From positions 1 through 15,204 of the forward strand of contig JAMIFN010000042.1 of assembly GCA_035906235.1 (NCBI GenBank): a stretch of DNA of 15,204 nt. The letters are read 5' to 3'. This document shows, in pieces, positions 7,236 through 13,281 of this stretch. The DNA comes from JAMIFN01 sp035906235 (GTDB lineage: Bacteria > Pseudomonadota > Gammaproteobacteria > Burkholderiales > Burkholderiaceae_C). How positions within the stretch are numbered: the stretch's first letter is position 1; each line of letters starts with the position of its first letter. Position numbers and translations under genes: made by a program. Below the pieces are notes generated by a model that searched no databases, was not told the DNA's origin, and worked only from the letters and a program-made list of their open reading frames with translations.

Positions 7236-7508
7236 ATGACTAGCCCTAGCCATCCATCTACAACGCCCGTGCGCGTACCCAATTATTTAGTTGGCAGCAT
7301 TTTGGCCACGCTGTTTTGCTGTTTGCCCACGGGCATTGCGTCGATTGTGTTTGCCGCGCGTGCTAACACCAAGGCTGCAACTGGCGATGTGGCATCCGCT
7401 TGGAAGGATGCAAGAAAAGCGAAGTCTTGGTTGTGGTTCTCCGTCATAGCTTCGGTAGCCATATGGGTGATTTATCTCTTTCTCGTCTTCAGCGCAGGGG
7501 ACCTCTAA
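7236..7508 (+). CDS. CD225/dispanin family membrane protein
   Basis: The 90-residue protein is essentially one CD225/dispanin domain, the family that includes vertebrate IFITM proteins. A short polar N-terminus leads into a hydrophobic re-entrant or membrane helix at about 15-41 (NYLVGSILATLFCCLPTG), with the conserved double cysteine Cys28-Cys29. The small cytoplasmic loop (ANTKAATGDVASAWKDARKAKSW) has the family's G-D...A..A...A pattern. A second membrane helix spans about 64-87. Bacterial dispanins have no established role. AAAGG lies just before the ATG. It is the first of three dispanin genes here, and its 7281-7355 segment is 95% identical to the second gene. The leuB terminator separates it from upstream genes. 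Confidence 0.88.
   Translation: MTSPSHPSTTPVRVPNYLVGSILATLFCCLPTGIASIVFAARANTKAATGDVASAWKDARKAKSWLWFSVIASVAIWVIYLFLVFSAGDL
7281..7355 (+). repeat. duplicated 75-base dispanin segment, copy 1
   Basis: This encodes NYLVGSILATLFCCLPTGI and onward. It matches 7611-7685 at 71 of 75 positions; all four differences are transitions. Confidence 0.9.
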
Positions 7509-7577
7509 AAACGGCTGTCTTTAAGGGCGATTTCTCTTTTAACCAGCCATTCGCGCATGCGGCGCTAAAGGAATGAC

Positions 7578-8168
7578 ATGAATACAGAAAATACGCCAAT
7601 TCGAGTCCCTAATTATTTGGTTGGCAGCATTTTGGCTACGCTGTTTTGCTGCTTACCCACGGGCATTGCGTCGATTGTGTTTGCCTCGCGTGCCAACTCT
7701 AAAGCGGCAGCCGGTGACACACATGGGGCGCTGCAAGATGCCAGCAAAGCCAGTTTGTGGCTGTGGTTGTCGGTGATTCCTGGCATTTTGTTCATGGTCA
7801 TCGGGGTTTTTGCTGCTGTTGCCCTGCCTGCCTACCAAGACTACACCGTCAGGGCAAAAGTGTCTGAGGCGATTTTGGCGGGATCTAGTGTCAAAACGGC
7901 CTATACCGAGTTTGTAGCTGAGCATCACGCTTGGCCTAGTGTCGAAGATTTGGATTTGAATCGTGATGCCTTGTACCAAGCTGGGCGCTATGCGCTGACG
8001 ATAAACGATGACCATGCGATTGAAATCACCATGGAAGGCAAATCGGGAGCCAAAGACAAAACGGTTCTGCTGGTGCCCACGGTTGTGGACGGTGAAATTA
8101 CCGACTGGACCTGCACGGCAGGCACCATGCCGCAAAAATACTTACCCGCTTCTTGCCGTGGGCAATAA
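7578..8168 (+). CDS. dispanin domain fused to a type IV pilin-like ectodomain
   Basis: The 196-residue protein is a chimera. Residues 8-62 are a CD225/dispanin domain nearly identical to the previous gene. The second membrane helix, about 60-83, then runs directly into ALPAYQDYTVRAKVSEA (82-98), the classic sequence after the hydrophobic helix of type IV pilins. The ectodomain ends with Cys179 and Cys193 spaced as in the pilin D-loop disulfide (WTCTAGTMPQKYLPASC). The prepilin-peptidase site and the Glu5 needed for pilus assembly are absent: by alignment the Glu5 position is Ile67. With dispanin topology the pilin part would face the periplasm, where a disulfide could form. It is therefore probably a membrane-anchored pilin-like protein rather than a polymerising pilin. 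AAGGA precedes the ATG. Confidence 0.88.
   Translation: MNTENTPIRVPNYLVGSILATLFCCLPTGIASIVFASRANSKAAAGDTHGALQDASKASLWLWLSVIPGILFMVIGVFAAVALPAYQDYTVRAKVSEAILAGSSVKTAYTEFVAEHHAWPSVEDLDLNRDALYQAGRYALTINDDHAIEITMEGKSGAKDKTVLLVPTVVDGEITDWTCTAGTMPQKYLPASCRGQ
7611..7685 (+). repeat. duplicated 75-base dispanin segment, copy 2
   Basis: This is the partner of 7281-7355, at 71/75 identity and in the same orientation, 330 bases apart. It lies in the coding sequence of the dispanin-pilin chimera. Confidence 0.9.
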
Positions 8169-8201
8169 GGCCAGCCTGTTTGCATAGCGAAAGAATTGAC
8201 G

Positions 8202-8681
8202 ATGTTTTGCCCCAGTTGTGGAACCGAAAATAAAGACGGCAGCAAGTTCTGCTGGAAATGCGGCGTGTTTTTGGCCGAAGCTGCGCCGCCGAGTGCTGGT
8301 GTGAGCTTAGAGAAAAAATCTCCCGTGCTCCAGTTGAATGAGTCAGCAGACTTTTCTGCACCAAGGACAGCAGCACCTGCCGCATCGGCCACGCTGGCTG
8401 CTGTGCCCGCATCAAGACCAGCGGGGTATACCTTGCCTGCGCCTGATAATTTTTTGGTGCAAGCCATTTTGGTGACGCTGTGCTGCTGCCTACCTTTTGG
8501 TATTGCCTCTATTGTTTATGCATCGCAGGTCAATAGCAAAGTCGCCGCAGGGGATATGGCGGGCGCCCACGAGTCGGCGCGCAAAGCCCGTTTCTGGTTT
8601 TGGTGGGCCTTAGGCCTGGGTTTGCCTATCCAAATTTTGCTGGTGTTCATTCAAGTGGCAGCTGGACTTGCTGGTAGTTAA
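8202..8681 (+). CDS. zinc-ribbon plus CD225/dispanin membrane protein
   Basis: The protein has 159 residues. It opens with a zinc ribbon, Cys3-x2-Cys6 and Cys17-x2-Cys20 (MFCPSCGTENKDGSKFC). A low-complexity Ala/Pro/Ser linker covers 25-80, and a dispanin domain covers 81-155 (NFLVQAILVTLCCCLPFG, then NSKVAAGDMAGAHESARKAR, then a Trp-rich second helix). The ribbon and linker should be cytoplasmic. The frame allows a TTG at 8196, but ATG 8202 puts the zinc ribbon at the very start, as in related proteins. The dispanin part is more diverged from the two upstream copies than they are from each other. The next gene overlaps its end by 14 bases. The role is unknown. Confidence 0.85.
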   Translation: MFCPSCGTENKDGSKFCWKCGVFLAEAAPPSAGVSLEKKSPVLQLNESADFSAPRTAAPAASATLAAVPASRPAGYTLPAPDNFLVQAILVTLCCCLPFGIASIVYASQVNSKVAAGDMAGAHESARKARFWFWWALGLGLPIQILLVFIQVAAGLAGS

Positions 8682-9057
8682 ACGCCCCAAAACTACTGCG
8701 CTTGCTCTACTGCTGCTAGCGGGGGCGGGCTTGGCTGTGCTGTATGCGTTTGACCCCAGCGCGGCGGGCAACTTCTTCCCTAAATGCCCGTCGTATGCGT
8801 TTTTTGGGGTGTATTGCCCAGGCTGCGGTATTACCCGCGCTTTGCACGCGCTGCTGCATGGGCAGTGGGCGCAAGCCTTTGCCTATAACCCGCTGGCGAT
8901 TTTGGTCGCGCCCCTGCTGCTGTGGATGGCGTTTAAACCCGCTTGGCTTTATCACCCGCTTACGCCCAAAATCGCGTTGGCGGTGTTGCTGCTGTATGCC
9001 GTGTTGCGCAATATCCCCTACGCGCCGTTCTCGCTTTTGGCGCCGCATACCCTTTAA
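8668..9057 (+). CDS. DUF2752 family membrane protein
   Basis: The 129-residue protein has the DUF2752 signature CPGCGITRALHALLHGQ at 50-66, followed by AFAYNPLA at 71-78. Predicted membrane helices lie at about 11-27, 74-90 and 101-118. Cys40, Cys50 and Cys53 could form a metal or redox site. No biochemical function is established for the family. The only usable start is TTG at 8668, giving a 14-base overlap with the dispanin gene before it, so translation is probably coupled. The true start is the uncertain point; the frame and family are clear. I recall DUF2752 genes commonly lying near dispanin or TM2-type genes, which would make this a functional set. Confidence 0.8.
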   Translation: MLVVKRPKTTALALLLLAGAGLAVLYAFDPSAAGNFFPKCPSYAFFGVYCPGCGITRALHALLHGQWAQAFAYNPLAILVAPLLLWMAFKPAWLYHPLTPKIALAVLLLYAVLRNIPYAPFSLLAPHTL

Positions 9058-9065
9058 TCAAACTG

Positions 9066-9120
9066 TTGACAAATTGGCATCAATCTGTTGATTTTCTTTT
9101 TGTTTGTTGCCTCTTAGAAT
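9066..9120 (+). promoter_or_regulatory. possible promoter of the amidohydrolase gene
   Basis: A consensus -35 hexamer TTGACA lies at 9066-9071. The -10 at ideal spacing (TGATTT, 9089-9094) is poor. A better -10, TAGAAT at 9115-9120 (5 of 6), has no good -35 at the right distance. One or both may act, possibly with an activator such as the nearby LysR protein. Confidence 0.35.
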
Positions 9121-9132
9121 GCAATGCATACG

Positions 9133-9149
9133 AGCCGCGCCATGCGGCT
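9133..9149 (+). other. hairpin in the amidohydrolase leader
   Basis: AGCCGC at 9133-9138 pairs with GCGGCT at 9144-9149 around GCCAT. It lies 28 bases before the start codon and just upstream of the AGAGGAGA ribosome-binding site. This could tune mRNA stability; no terminator-type T run follows. Confidence 0.35.
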
Positions 9150-9177
9150 TTGCCCCCATTCCAAGAGGAGACATACC

Positions 9178-10383
9178 ATGCAAGGACTCGACCGCTATCT
9201 CGTCGTTTCATCTGACGGCCACGCTGGCCTGCCCCCCGAACGCTACCGCGAATACCTGGACGCGCAATACCGCGACCGTTTTGATGCGGTGATTCAAGCC
9301 GAAATCAAAAAACGCGAAGAGCACGAAAAGCAATTTTTGCTGGACGACTTCAACAACAAATGGCGTGCCAAAGCCGGCATAGGTTTAGATGGCGCGTGGG
9401 ATGGCAAAATCCGCAACCAGGTGCTGGATGCCGACGGCGTGGTGGCCGAAGTGCTTTACCCCGATGGCATTACCGAGCGCAATGCGCCGCCTTTTGGCGC
9501 CGATGTGGGGCTGAAGCCCTATGGCGTGGAGCCTGAGCTGCAATGGGCGGGCGCGCGCGCGCATAACCGTTGGTTGTCTGAGTTTTGCCAAGACGACCCC
9601 GTGCGCCGCATTGGGCTGGCGGTGATTCCTGCCATGTACGACATGGAAGCGAATCTGAAAGAAATCAAATGGGCGAAAGAAAATGGCCTGAAAGGCGTGT
9701 TTTTGCCCAGCCTGACCGACGGCGCTGGCCACAAGGCCTATAACCACCGCGATTGGTGGCCGATGTGGAAGCTGCTGCAAGATTTGAAAATGCCTGTCAA
9801 TTTCCACTCAGGCGCTTCGCCCGCTATGGATGCGACACAGCCGGGCTGGATAGGCTCTTATCTGTGCGAATACCCCTTCTGGCTGACGCGCCCCATGTGG
9901 CAGATGATTTTTGGCGGCGTGTTTGAAGAGTTCAAAGAGCTGAAAGTCTGCTTTGTTGAAGCGGGCGGCGAATTTTGGTTTCCGTGGATGCTGCAATTGA
10001 TGGACATCCGCGCAGGTGTGAAGCACACCAGCGGCAAGCTGGGCGACTACAACAGCAATCTGACCATGAAGCCTAGCGATTACTTCCGCAAACACATGTT
10101 TGTGGGCTGCTCGGCGCTGCCAGACGAAGACAGTCGCAAAGACTATTACGACATCGGCATCGAGCACATCATTTGGGGCACCGATTACCCGCATCCTGAG
10201 GGTACATGGCCGGCCACGCGCGAAAAAATGCTGGCCAGCTTGGGCGGCTTGCCCGAGGCGGATTTGCAAAAGATGTTGGCCACCAACATCATGGATATTT
10301 ACGACCTCCATACTGCACCCATGTGGGAGCTGGCGGCCAAGATCGGCCCGATGAAAGCCAGCTTTCTACCCAAGGCAGCCTAG
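9178..10383 (+). CDS. amidohydrolase-2 family metal-dependent hydrolase/decarboxylase
   Basis: The 401-residue protein belongs to the amidohydrolase-2 (ACMSD / gamma-resorcylate decarboxylase-like) TIM-barrel group. Likely metal and catalytic positions are Asp13 and His15 (SSDGHAG), His210 (VNFHSG) and Asp336 (WGTDYPHPEGTWP), with an acidic Glu261 (FVEAGGEFWFPW). Members hydrolyse C-C or C-N bonds or decarboxylate acids. This subgroup, with a long N-terminal insert and PHPEGTWP, is common in catabolic clusters, but its substrates are mostly unassigned. A strong AGAGGAGA ribosome-binding site sits 7 bases before ATG 9178, which fixes this start over the in-frame ATG at 9124. It begins the catabolic block that continues with a regulator, a Rieske oxygenase, an ADC-like protein and an SDR. 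Confidence 0.9.
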   Translation: MQGLDRYLVVSSDGHAGLPPERYREYLDAQYRDRFDAVIQAEIKKREEHEKQFLLDDFNNKWRAKAGIGLDGAWDGKIRNQVLDADGVVAEVLYPDGITERNAPPFGADVGLKPYGVEPELQWAGARAHNRWLSEFCQDDPVRRIGLAVIPAMYDMEANLKEIKWAKENGLKGVFLPSLTDGAGHKAYNHRDWWPMWKLLQDLKMPVNFHSGASPAMDATQPGWIGSYLCEYPFWLTRPMWQMIFGGVFEEFKELKVCFVEAGGEFWFPWMLQLMDIRAGVKHTSGKLGDYNSNLTMKPSDYFRKHMFVGCSALPDEDSRKDYYDIGIEHIIWGTDYPHPEGTWPATREKMLASLGGLPEADLQKMLATNIMDIYDLHTAPMWELAAKIGPMKASFLPKAA

Positions 10384-10398
10384 TGTTTTGGGGTCTTT

Positions 10399-10447
10399 TA
10401 GCTGCTTTAGGCCGTACAACCTGCCGGAGCAGCTATGATTTTTATAG
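10399..10447 (+). repeat. dispersed repeat copy C, upstream of the lysR gene
   Basis: The core is at 10409-10434, beginning AGGCCGTACAACCTGCC. This copy has a perfect 8-bp outer inverted repeat, TAGCTGCT at 10399-10406 and AGCAGCTA at 10428-10435. The tail CTATGATTTTTATAG at 10433-10447 is the exact reverse complement of the tail of copy D. It ends 21 bases before the LysR start codon. Confidence 0.75.
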
Positions 10448-10468
10448 GCTTATGAACAAGGATTCGGC

Positions 10469-11401
10469 ATGGCAGGTGATTGGCGCGGTATCCATGAGTT
10501 TGTGCAGGTGGTCGAAAGCGGCAGTTTTACGCGTGCCGCGCAAAGCCTGCATTTGTCTAAGTCTTATATCAGCCGCACCATCAGCGATTTGGAAGAGCGC
10601 CTGGGCGTGCAGCTCTTGTTTCGCAATACGCGGCGCTTGTCGCTAACGGCGGCGGGCGAAAAGTTCTACCAGCGCTGTGCGCAAATGCGCGGCATTTTTT
10701 CTGAGGCCGAGCGCGAGCTGGGCGAGCTGCAAGCCCAACCCAAGGGGCGGCTGCGCATAGGCCTGTGCGATGTGTTTGGCGTGTCTTTCATGTCCTCCAT
10801 CGTGGCCGAATTTGCCAGCCAGAACCCCGAGGTCAGCGTCGAAGTGGTGGCCTATCTGCGCGAGGACGAGCTGCGTTACGAAGAATTTGATGTGCTCATT
10901 CGCTACGGCGCACTGGCCGATAGCGAGTTGAAAATCCGCAAAATCGGCCTGCTGTCTTACTGCCTTTGCGCTTCGCCGCGTTTTGTGGCCTCGCGCCCCT
11001 GGCCTAAAAATGCCGACGAGCTGAAAAAGCTCAATTGCCTGAGCGCCCCCAATGGCCAGTTTGAATTCAATGGCGAGGACATGGGCAACACGCAAAAACT
11101 GCGCGTGCAGGGCAATTGGACCAGCAATAGCTCCATCGCCCTGGCGGTAGCCGCCAAGCAAGGCCTGGGCATTGCGCAAGTGCCCTTGTCGATTATTTTG
11201 GACGATGTCGAGCGCGGTGATTTGGTGGTGCTGGACGAGGACTGGGCTTATTTAGACAAAGAGGTTTGGGCCTGCTTTCCCGCAGGGCGCGCTACGGCGG
11301 CCAACCGCGCGTTTATCGACTTTATTTGCACCCGTTTTAGCAGCCGCCGTTTGCGCCCCAGCATGCACGATGCCGTCAAAACTTTAAGGAGGACAGCCTG
11401 A
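10469..11401 (+). CDS. LysR-family transcriptional regulator
   Basis: The 310-residue protein has the standard LysR layout. Residues 6-65 form the winged helix-turn-helix (FVQVVESGSFTRAAQSL, then LSKSYISRTISDLEERLG, then LFRNTRRLSLTAAG). A linker helix follows, then an effector-binding domain from about 93 (GRLRIGLCDVFG) to the end. These proteins bind DNA as tetramers and usually activate neighbouring catabolic genes when a pathway metabolite binds. AAGGA lies 6 bases before the ATG. Its TGA overlaps the ATG of the Rieske oxygenase gene by one base (TGATG), an unusually tight link for a LysR gene and its presumed target. It probably controls this block and, by the shared transcript, rises with it. 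The effector is unknown. Confidence 0.93.
   Translation: MAGDWRGIHEFVQVVESGSFTRAAQSLHLSKSYISRTISDLEERLGVQLLFRNTRRLSLTAAGEKFYQRCAQMRGIFSEAERELGELQAQPKGRLRIGLCDVFGVSFMSSIVAEFASQNPEVSVEVVAYLREDELRYEEFDVLIRYGALADSELKIRKIGLLSYCLCASPRFVASRPWPKNADELKKLNCLSAPNGQFEFNGEDMGNTQKLRVQGNWTSNSSIALAVAAKQGLGIAQVPLSIILDDVERGDLVVLDEDWAYLDKEVWACFPAGRATAANRAFIDFICTRFSSRRLRPSMHDAVKTLRRTA
11385..11392 (+). promoter_or_regulatory. strong ribosome-binding site for the Rieske oxygenase gene
   Basis: TAAGGAGG lies inside the last codons of the lysR gene, 8 bases before the ATG at 11401. It is the best Shine-Dalgarno match I found in the window and implies that the oxygenase is translated well from the lysR transcript. 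Confidence 0.85.
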
Positions 11402-12408
11402 TGCCCAAACCCAACCGTTTCCCCATGCCGATTCCTTTTGGCTGGTTTTTTGTGCATTTCAGCGCCGATTTAAATATTGGCGATGTCAAAACCCTGCACT
11501 ACTTTGGCCAAGAGCTGGTGCTGTTTCGCACCGAGGAGGGTCAGCCCGCGCTGCTTGATGCCTACTGCCCGCATCAAGGTGCGCACTTGGGCTTTGGCGG
11601 CGAAGTGGCGGGCGACGCCATTCGTTGCCCCTTCCACGGCTGGGAATACAAAACCGATGGCTGGTGCAAACACATCCCCTACGCCACGCAAATGCCGCCC
11701 AAGTGCAAGGAAGGGCCGGTGATTCAGTCTTACCCCGTGGTCGAGAAAAACGGCGTGGTCTGGGCCTGGTACCACCCCGAGGGCGCAGCGCCCTGGTTCG
11801 AAGTGATGGAGCACGAAGAATTCACCCAACCCGGCTGGTGCAAGCCCTATGTGCGCGACTGGCGCTTTGCCAGCAATCCGCAAGAGATAGCCGAAAACGG
11901 CGTGGATGTGGCGCATTTTCGCTTTGTGCACAAGATGAATGCCGTGCCCGAAGGCCATACCGAATACGAAGGCCATATCCGCCGCAGCGCCGCCGATGGC
12001 CTGAGCAACCACACCCTGCCCGATGGCACGGTGAAAGAAATCAAGCGCAGCATCCGCACGGTGCAAAACGGGGCGGGGCAAAAATACACGCGCATCACCG
12101 GCGTGGTCGATCTGGCCATGATGGTGTTGGCGACGCCGGTGGAGGCCGACGATGTCGAGCTGCGCTTTGTTTTTGCCTGGCCCGATGCGCCCGAAGATTC
12201 GCCCCAGTACCAGGCGGCGTTGGCAGCGGCCAAGATCACCAGCGGCCCCGACCAGGGTGTAGAAAACGACCTGCCCATCTGGCAAAACAAAATCTACCGC
12301 AGCAAGCCCATTTTGTGCGATGGCGATGGCCCGGTGTACCGCTTCCGCAAATACTTTGAGCAGTTCTATGTGGGCTACAAGATGGACGCGGCCAATATCA
12401 AATTTTGA
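11401..12408 (+). CDS. Rieske non-heme iron oxygenase, KshA-like
   Basis: The 335-residue protein is a Rieske oxygenase terminal component. The 2Fe-2S ligands are Cys56/His58 (CPHQGAHLG) and Cys76/His79 (CPFHGW). The mononuclear iron site is in ENGVDVAHFRFVH (165-177) with His172 and His177, and the third ligand is probably Asp290 in VENDLPIW. The C-terminal pattern DLPIWQNKIY...DGPVYRFRKYFEQFY resembles 3-ketosteroid 9-alpha-hydroxylase (KshA) and the related sterol oxygenase group more than benzoate- or naphthalene-type dioxygenases. It would hydroxylate a hydrophobic, perhaps polycyclic, substrate using O2 and electrons from a separate reductase, which is not in the window. It overlaps lysR by one base and has a strong ribosome-binding site. 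Class is sure; substrate is inferred. Confidence 0.92.
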   Translation: MPKPNRFPMPIPFGWFFVHFSADLNIGDVKTLHYFGQELVLFRTEEGQPALLDAYCPHQGAHLGFGGEVAGDAIRCPFHGWEYKTDGWCKHIPYATQMPPKCKEGPVIQSYPVVEKNGVVWAWYHPEGAAPWFEVMEHEEFTQPGWCKPYVRDWRFASNPQEIAENGVDVAHFRFVHKMNAVPEGHTEYEGHIRRSAADGLSNHTLPDGTVKEIKRSIRTVQNGAGQKYTRITGVVDLAMMVLATPVEADDVELRFVFAWPDAPEDSPQYQAALAAAKITSGPDQGVENDLPIWQNKIYRSKPILCDGDGPVYRFRKYFEQFYVGYKMDAANIKF

Positions 12409-12441
12409 TCGCACCCCTACTTTTTAAAACAGAGGCTTTCC

Positions 12442-13221
12442 ATGTCTAAACTCCGCTTCGTCCAAGGGCCTATGCCCGACCGCATCCCCGGCCTGAACAA
12501 CATCGTGCAAAGCGTGCGTGTGGTGTATGAAACCGACCCCGCCGTGGTGCGTGCCATGTTGCCTAAACCCTTGGTTCCAGCCGAGCGCCCTGAGGTGTTT
12601 TTGCAGTTTGCCAGCGTCGAGATGCATATCTCAGCCGGCAATGTCATCAAAGTGGGGGCGCTGACCTGCGCCATCATGTGCGAATACGAAGGCAAAAAAG
12701 GCGGCTTCGTTTATGTCATGGCGATGGAGGGCGAATCGGTCGTCACAGGCGGGCGCGAACGCTATGGTGAGCCGAAGAAAATCGCTGAAACCACCTTTAG
12801 CAAAGACGGCAACAAGGTCAAAGCCAGCGTCAGCCGCCGTGGTATCACCTTCTTTGAACTGGAAGGCGAAATTGGCGCCGATTTGGGCAAGCCCCAGCCT
12901 TTTGAAGAGCACTTCTTTTGCTACAAAGGCATGCCGGCTATTTCGACCTTGGGCGCATACGACGGCGAAGTGTTTTTGACGCAACTGAATTGGAAGCGCA
13001 ACTACACCGCCCGCCACGCTTTTGCGGGCGACATCAAATTCAACGAATCCATCTACGACCCCCTGGTCGATGTGCCCATTCGCAAAATCGTCAGCATGGA
13101 GTTTGCCGAGGGCGCCACGCAAACTGGCGGCGAGATTTTGCGCGCCGTGCCGGGCGATTGGATCAAAGACTTCTGGTGTCAACGCGACGATACGCCCACC
13201 AATCCCGGCATTGAAATTTAA
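12442..13221 (+). CDS. acetoacetate decarboxylase-superfamily protein
   Basis: The 259-residue protein matches the acetoacetate decarboxylase (ADC) fold. The YGEPKK motif at 108-113 corresponds to the YPKK of clostridial ADC, where the first lysine forms the Schiff base; here that is Lys112, followed by Lys113, which lowers its pKa. Other family features are MLPKPLVP at 39-46, the strand with Glu60, and an AMEGESVVTGGRERYG stretch. ADC proper splits acetoacetate to acetone and CO2, but relatives act as aldolase-dehydratases or process other beta-keto or ring compounds. In a cluster with a Rieske oxygenase and SDR, such a relative is likelier than solventogenic ADC. AGAGG precedes the ATG. The gene starts 33 bases after the oxygenase stop, so it is in the same operon. 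Confidence 0.87.
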   Translation: MSKLRFVQGPMPDRIPGLNNIVQSVRVVYETDPAVVRAMLPKPLVPAERPEVFLQFASVEMHISAGNVIKVGALTCAIMCEYEGKKGGFVYVMAMEGESVVTGGRERYGEPKKIAETTFSKDGNKVKASVSRRGITFFELEGEIGADLGKPQPFEEHFFCYKGMPAISTLGAYDGEVFLTQLNWKRNYTARHAFAGDIKFNESIYDPLVDVPIRKIVSMEFAEGATQTGGEILRAVPGDWIKDFWCQRDDTPTNPGIEI

Positions 13222-13237
13222 GCCTTTTCGCTGTTTT

Positions 13238-13276
13238 AGGCCGTAAAACCTGCCTGAGTAGCTATAAAAATCATAG
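13238..13276 (+). repeat. dispersed repeat copy D, upstream of the SDR gene
   Basis: The core is at 13238-13263, beginning AGGCCGTAAAACCTGCC and differing from copy A by one base (GAGTAGCT for GAGCAGCT). The tail CTATAAAAATCATAG at 13262-13276 is the exact reverse complement of the copy C tail. It ends five bases before the SDR start codon, filling the place where a Shine-Dalgarno would be. Confidence 0.75.
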
Positions 13277-13281
13277 TAATC

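Noticed and set aside
7578..8168. Ordinary type IV major pilin
   Set aside because: No prepilin peptidase site and no Glu5. The helix before ALPAYQDY belongs to the dispanin domain.
9124..9177. Upstream in-frame start for the amidohydrolase
   Set aside because: The strong AGAGGAGA site lies directly before ATG 9178, and the extension covers a leader hairpin.
11470..12414. 314-residue minus-strand open frame
   Set aside because: It is antisense to the Rieske oxygenase gene, whose metal-binding motifs prove the plus frame is the real one.
144..13276. CRISPR array
   Set aside because: The four related repeats are kilobases apart, vary in sequence and lie at gene edges, with no regular spacers or cas genes.
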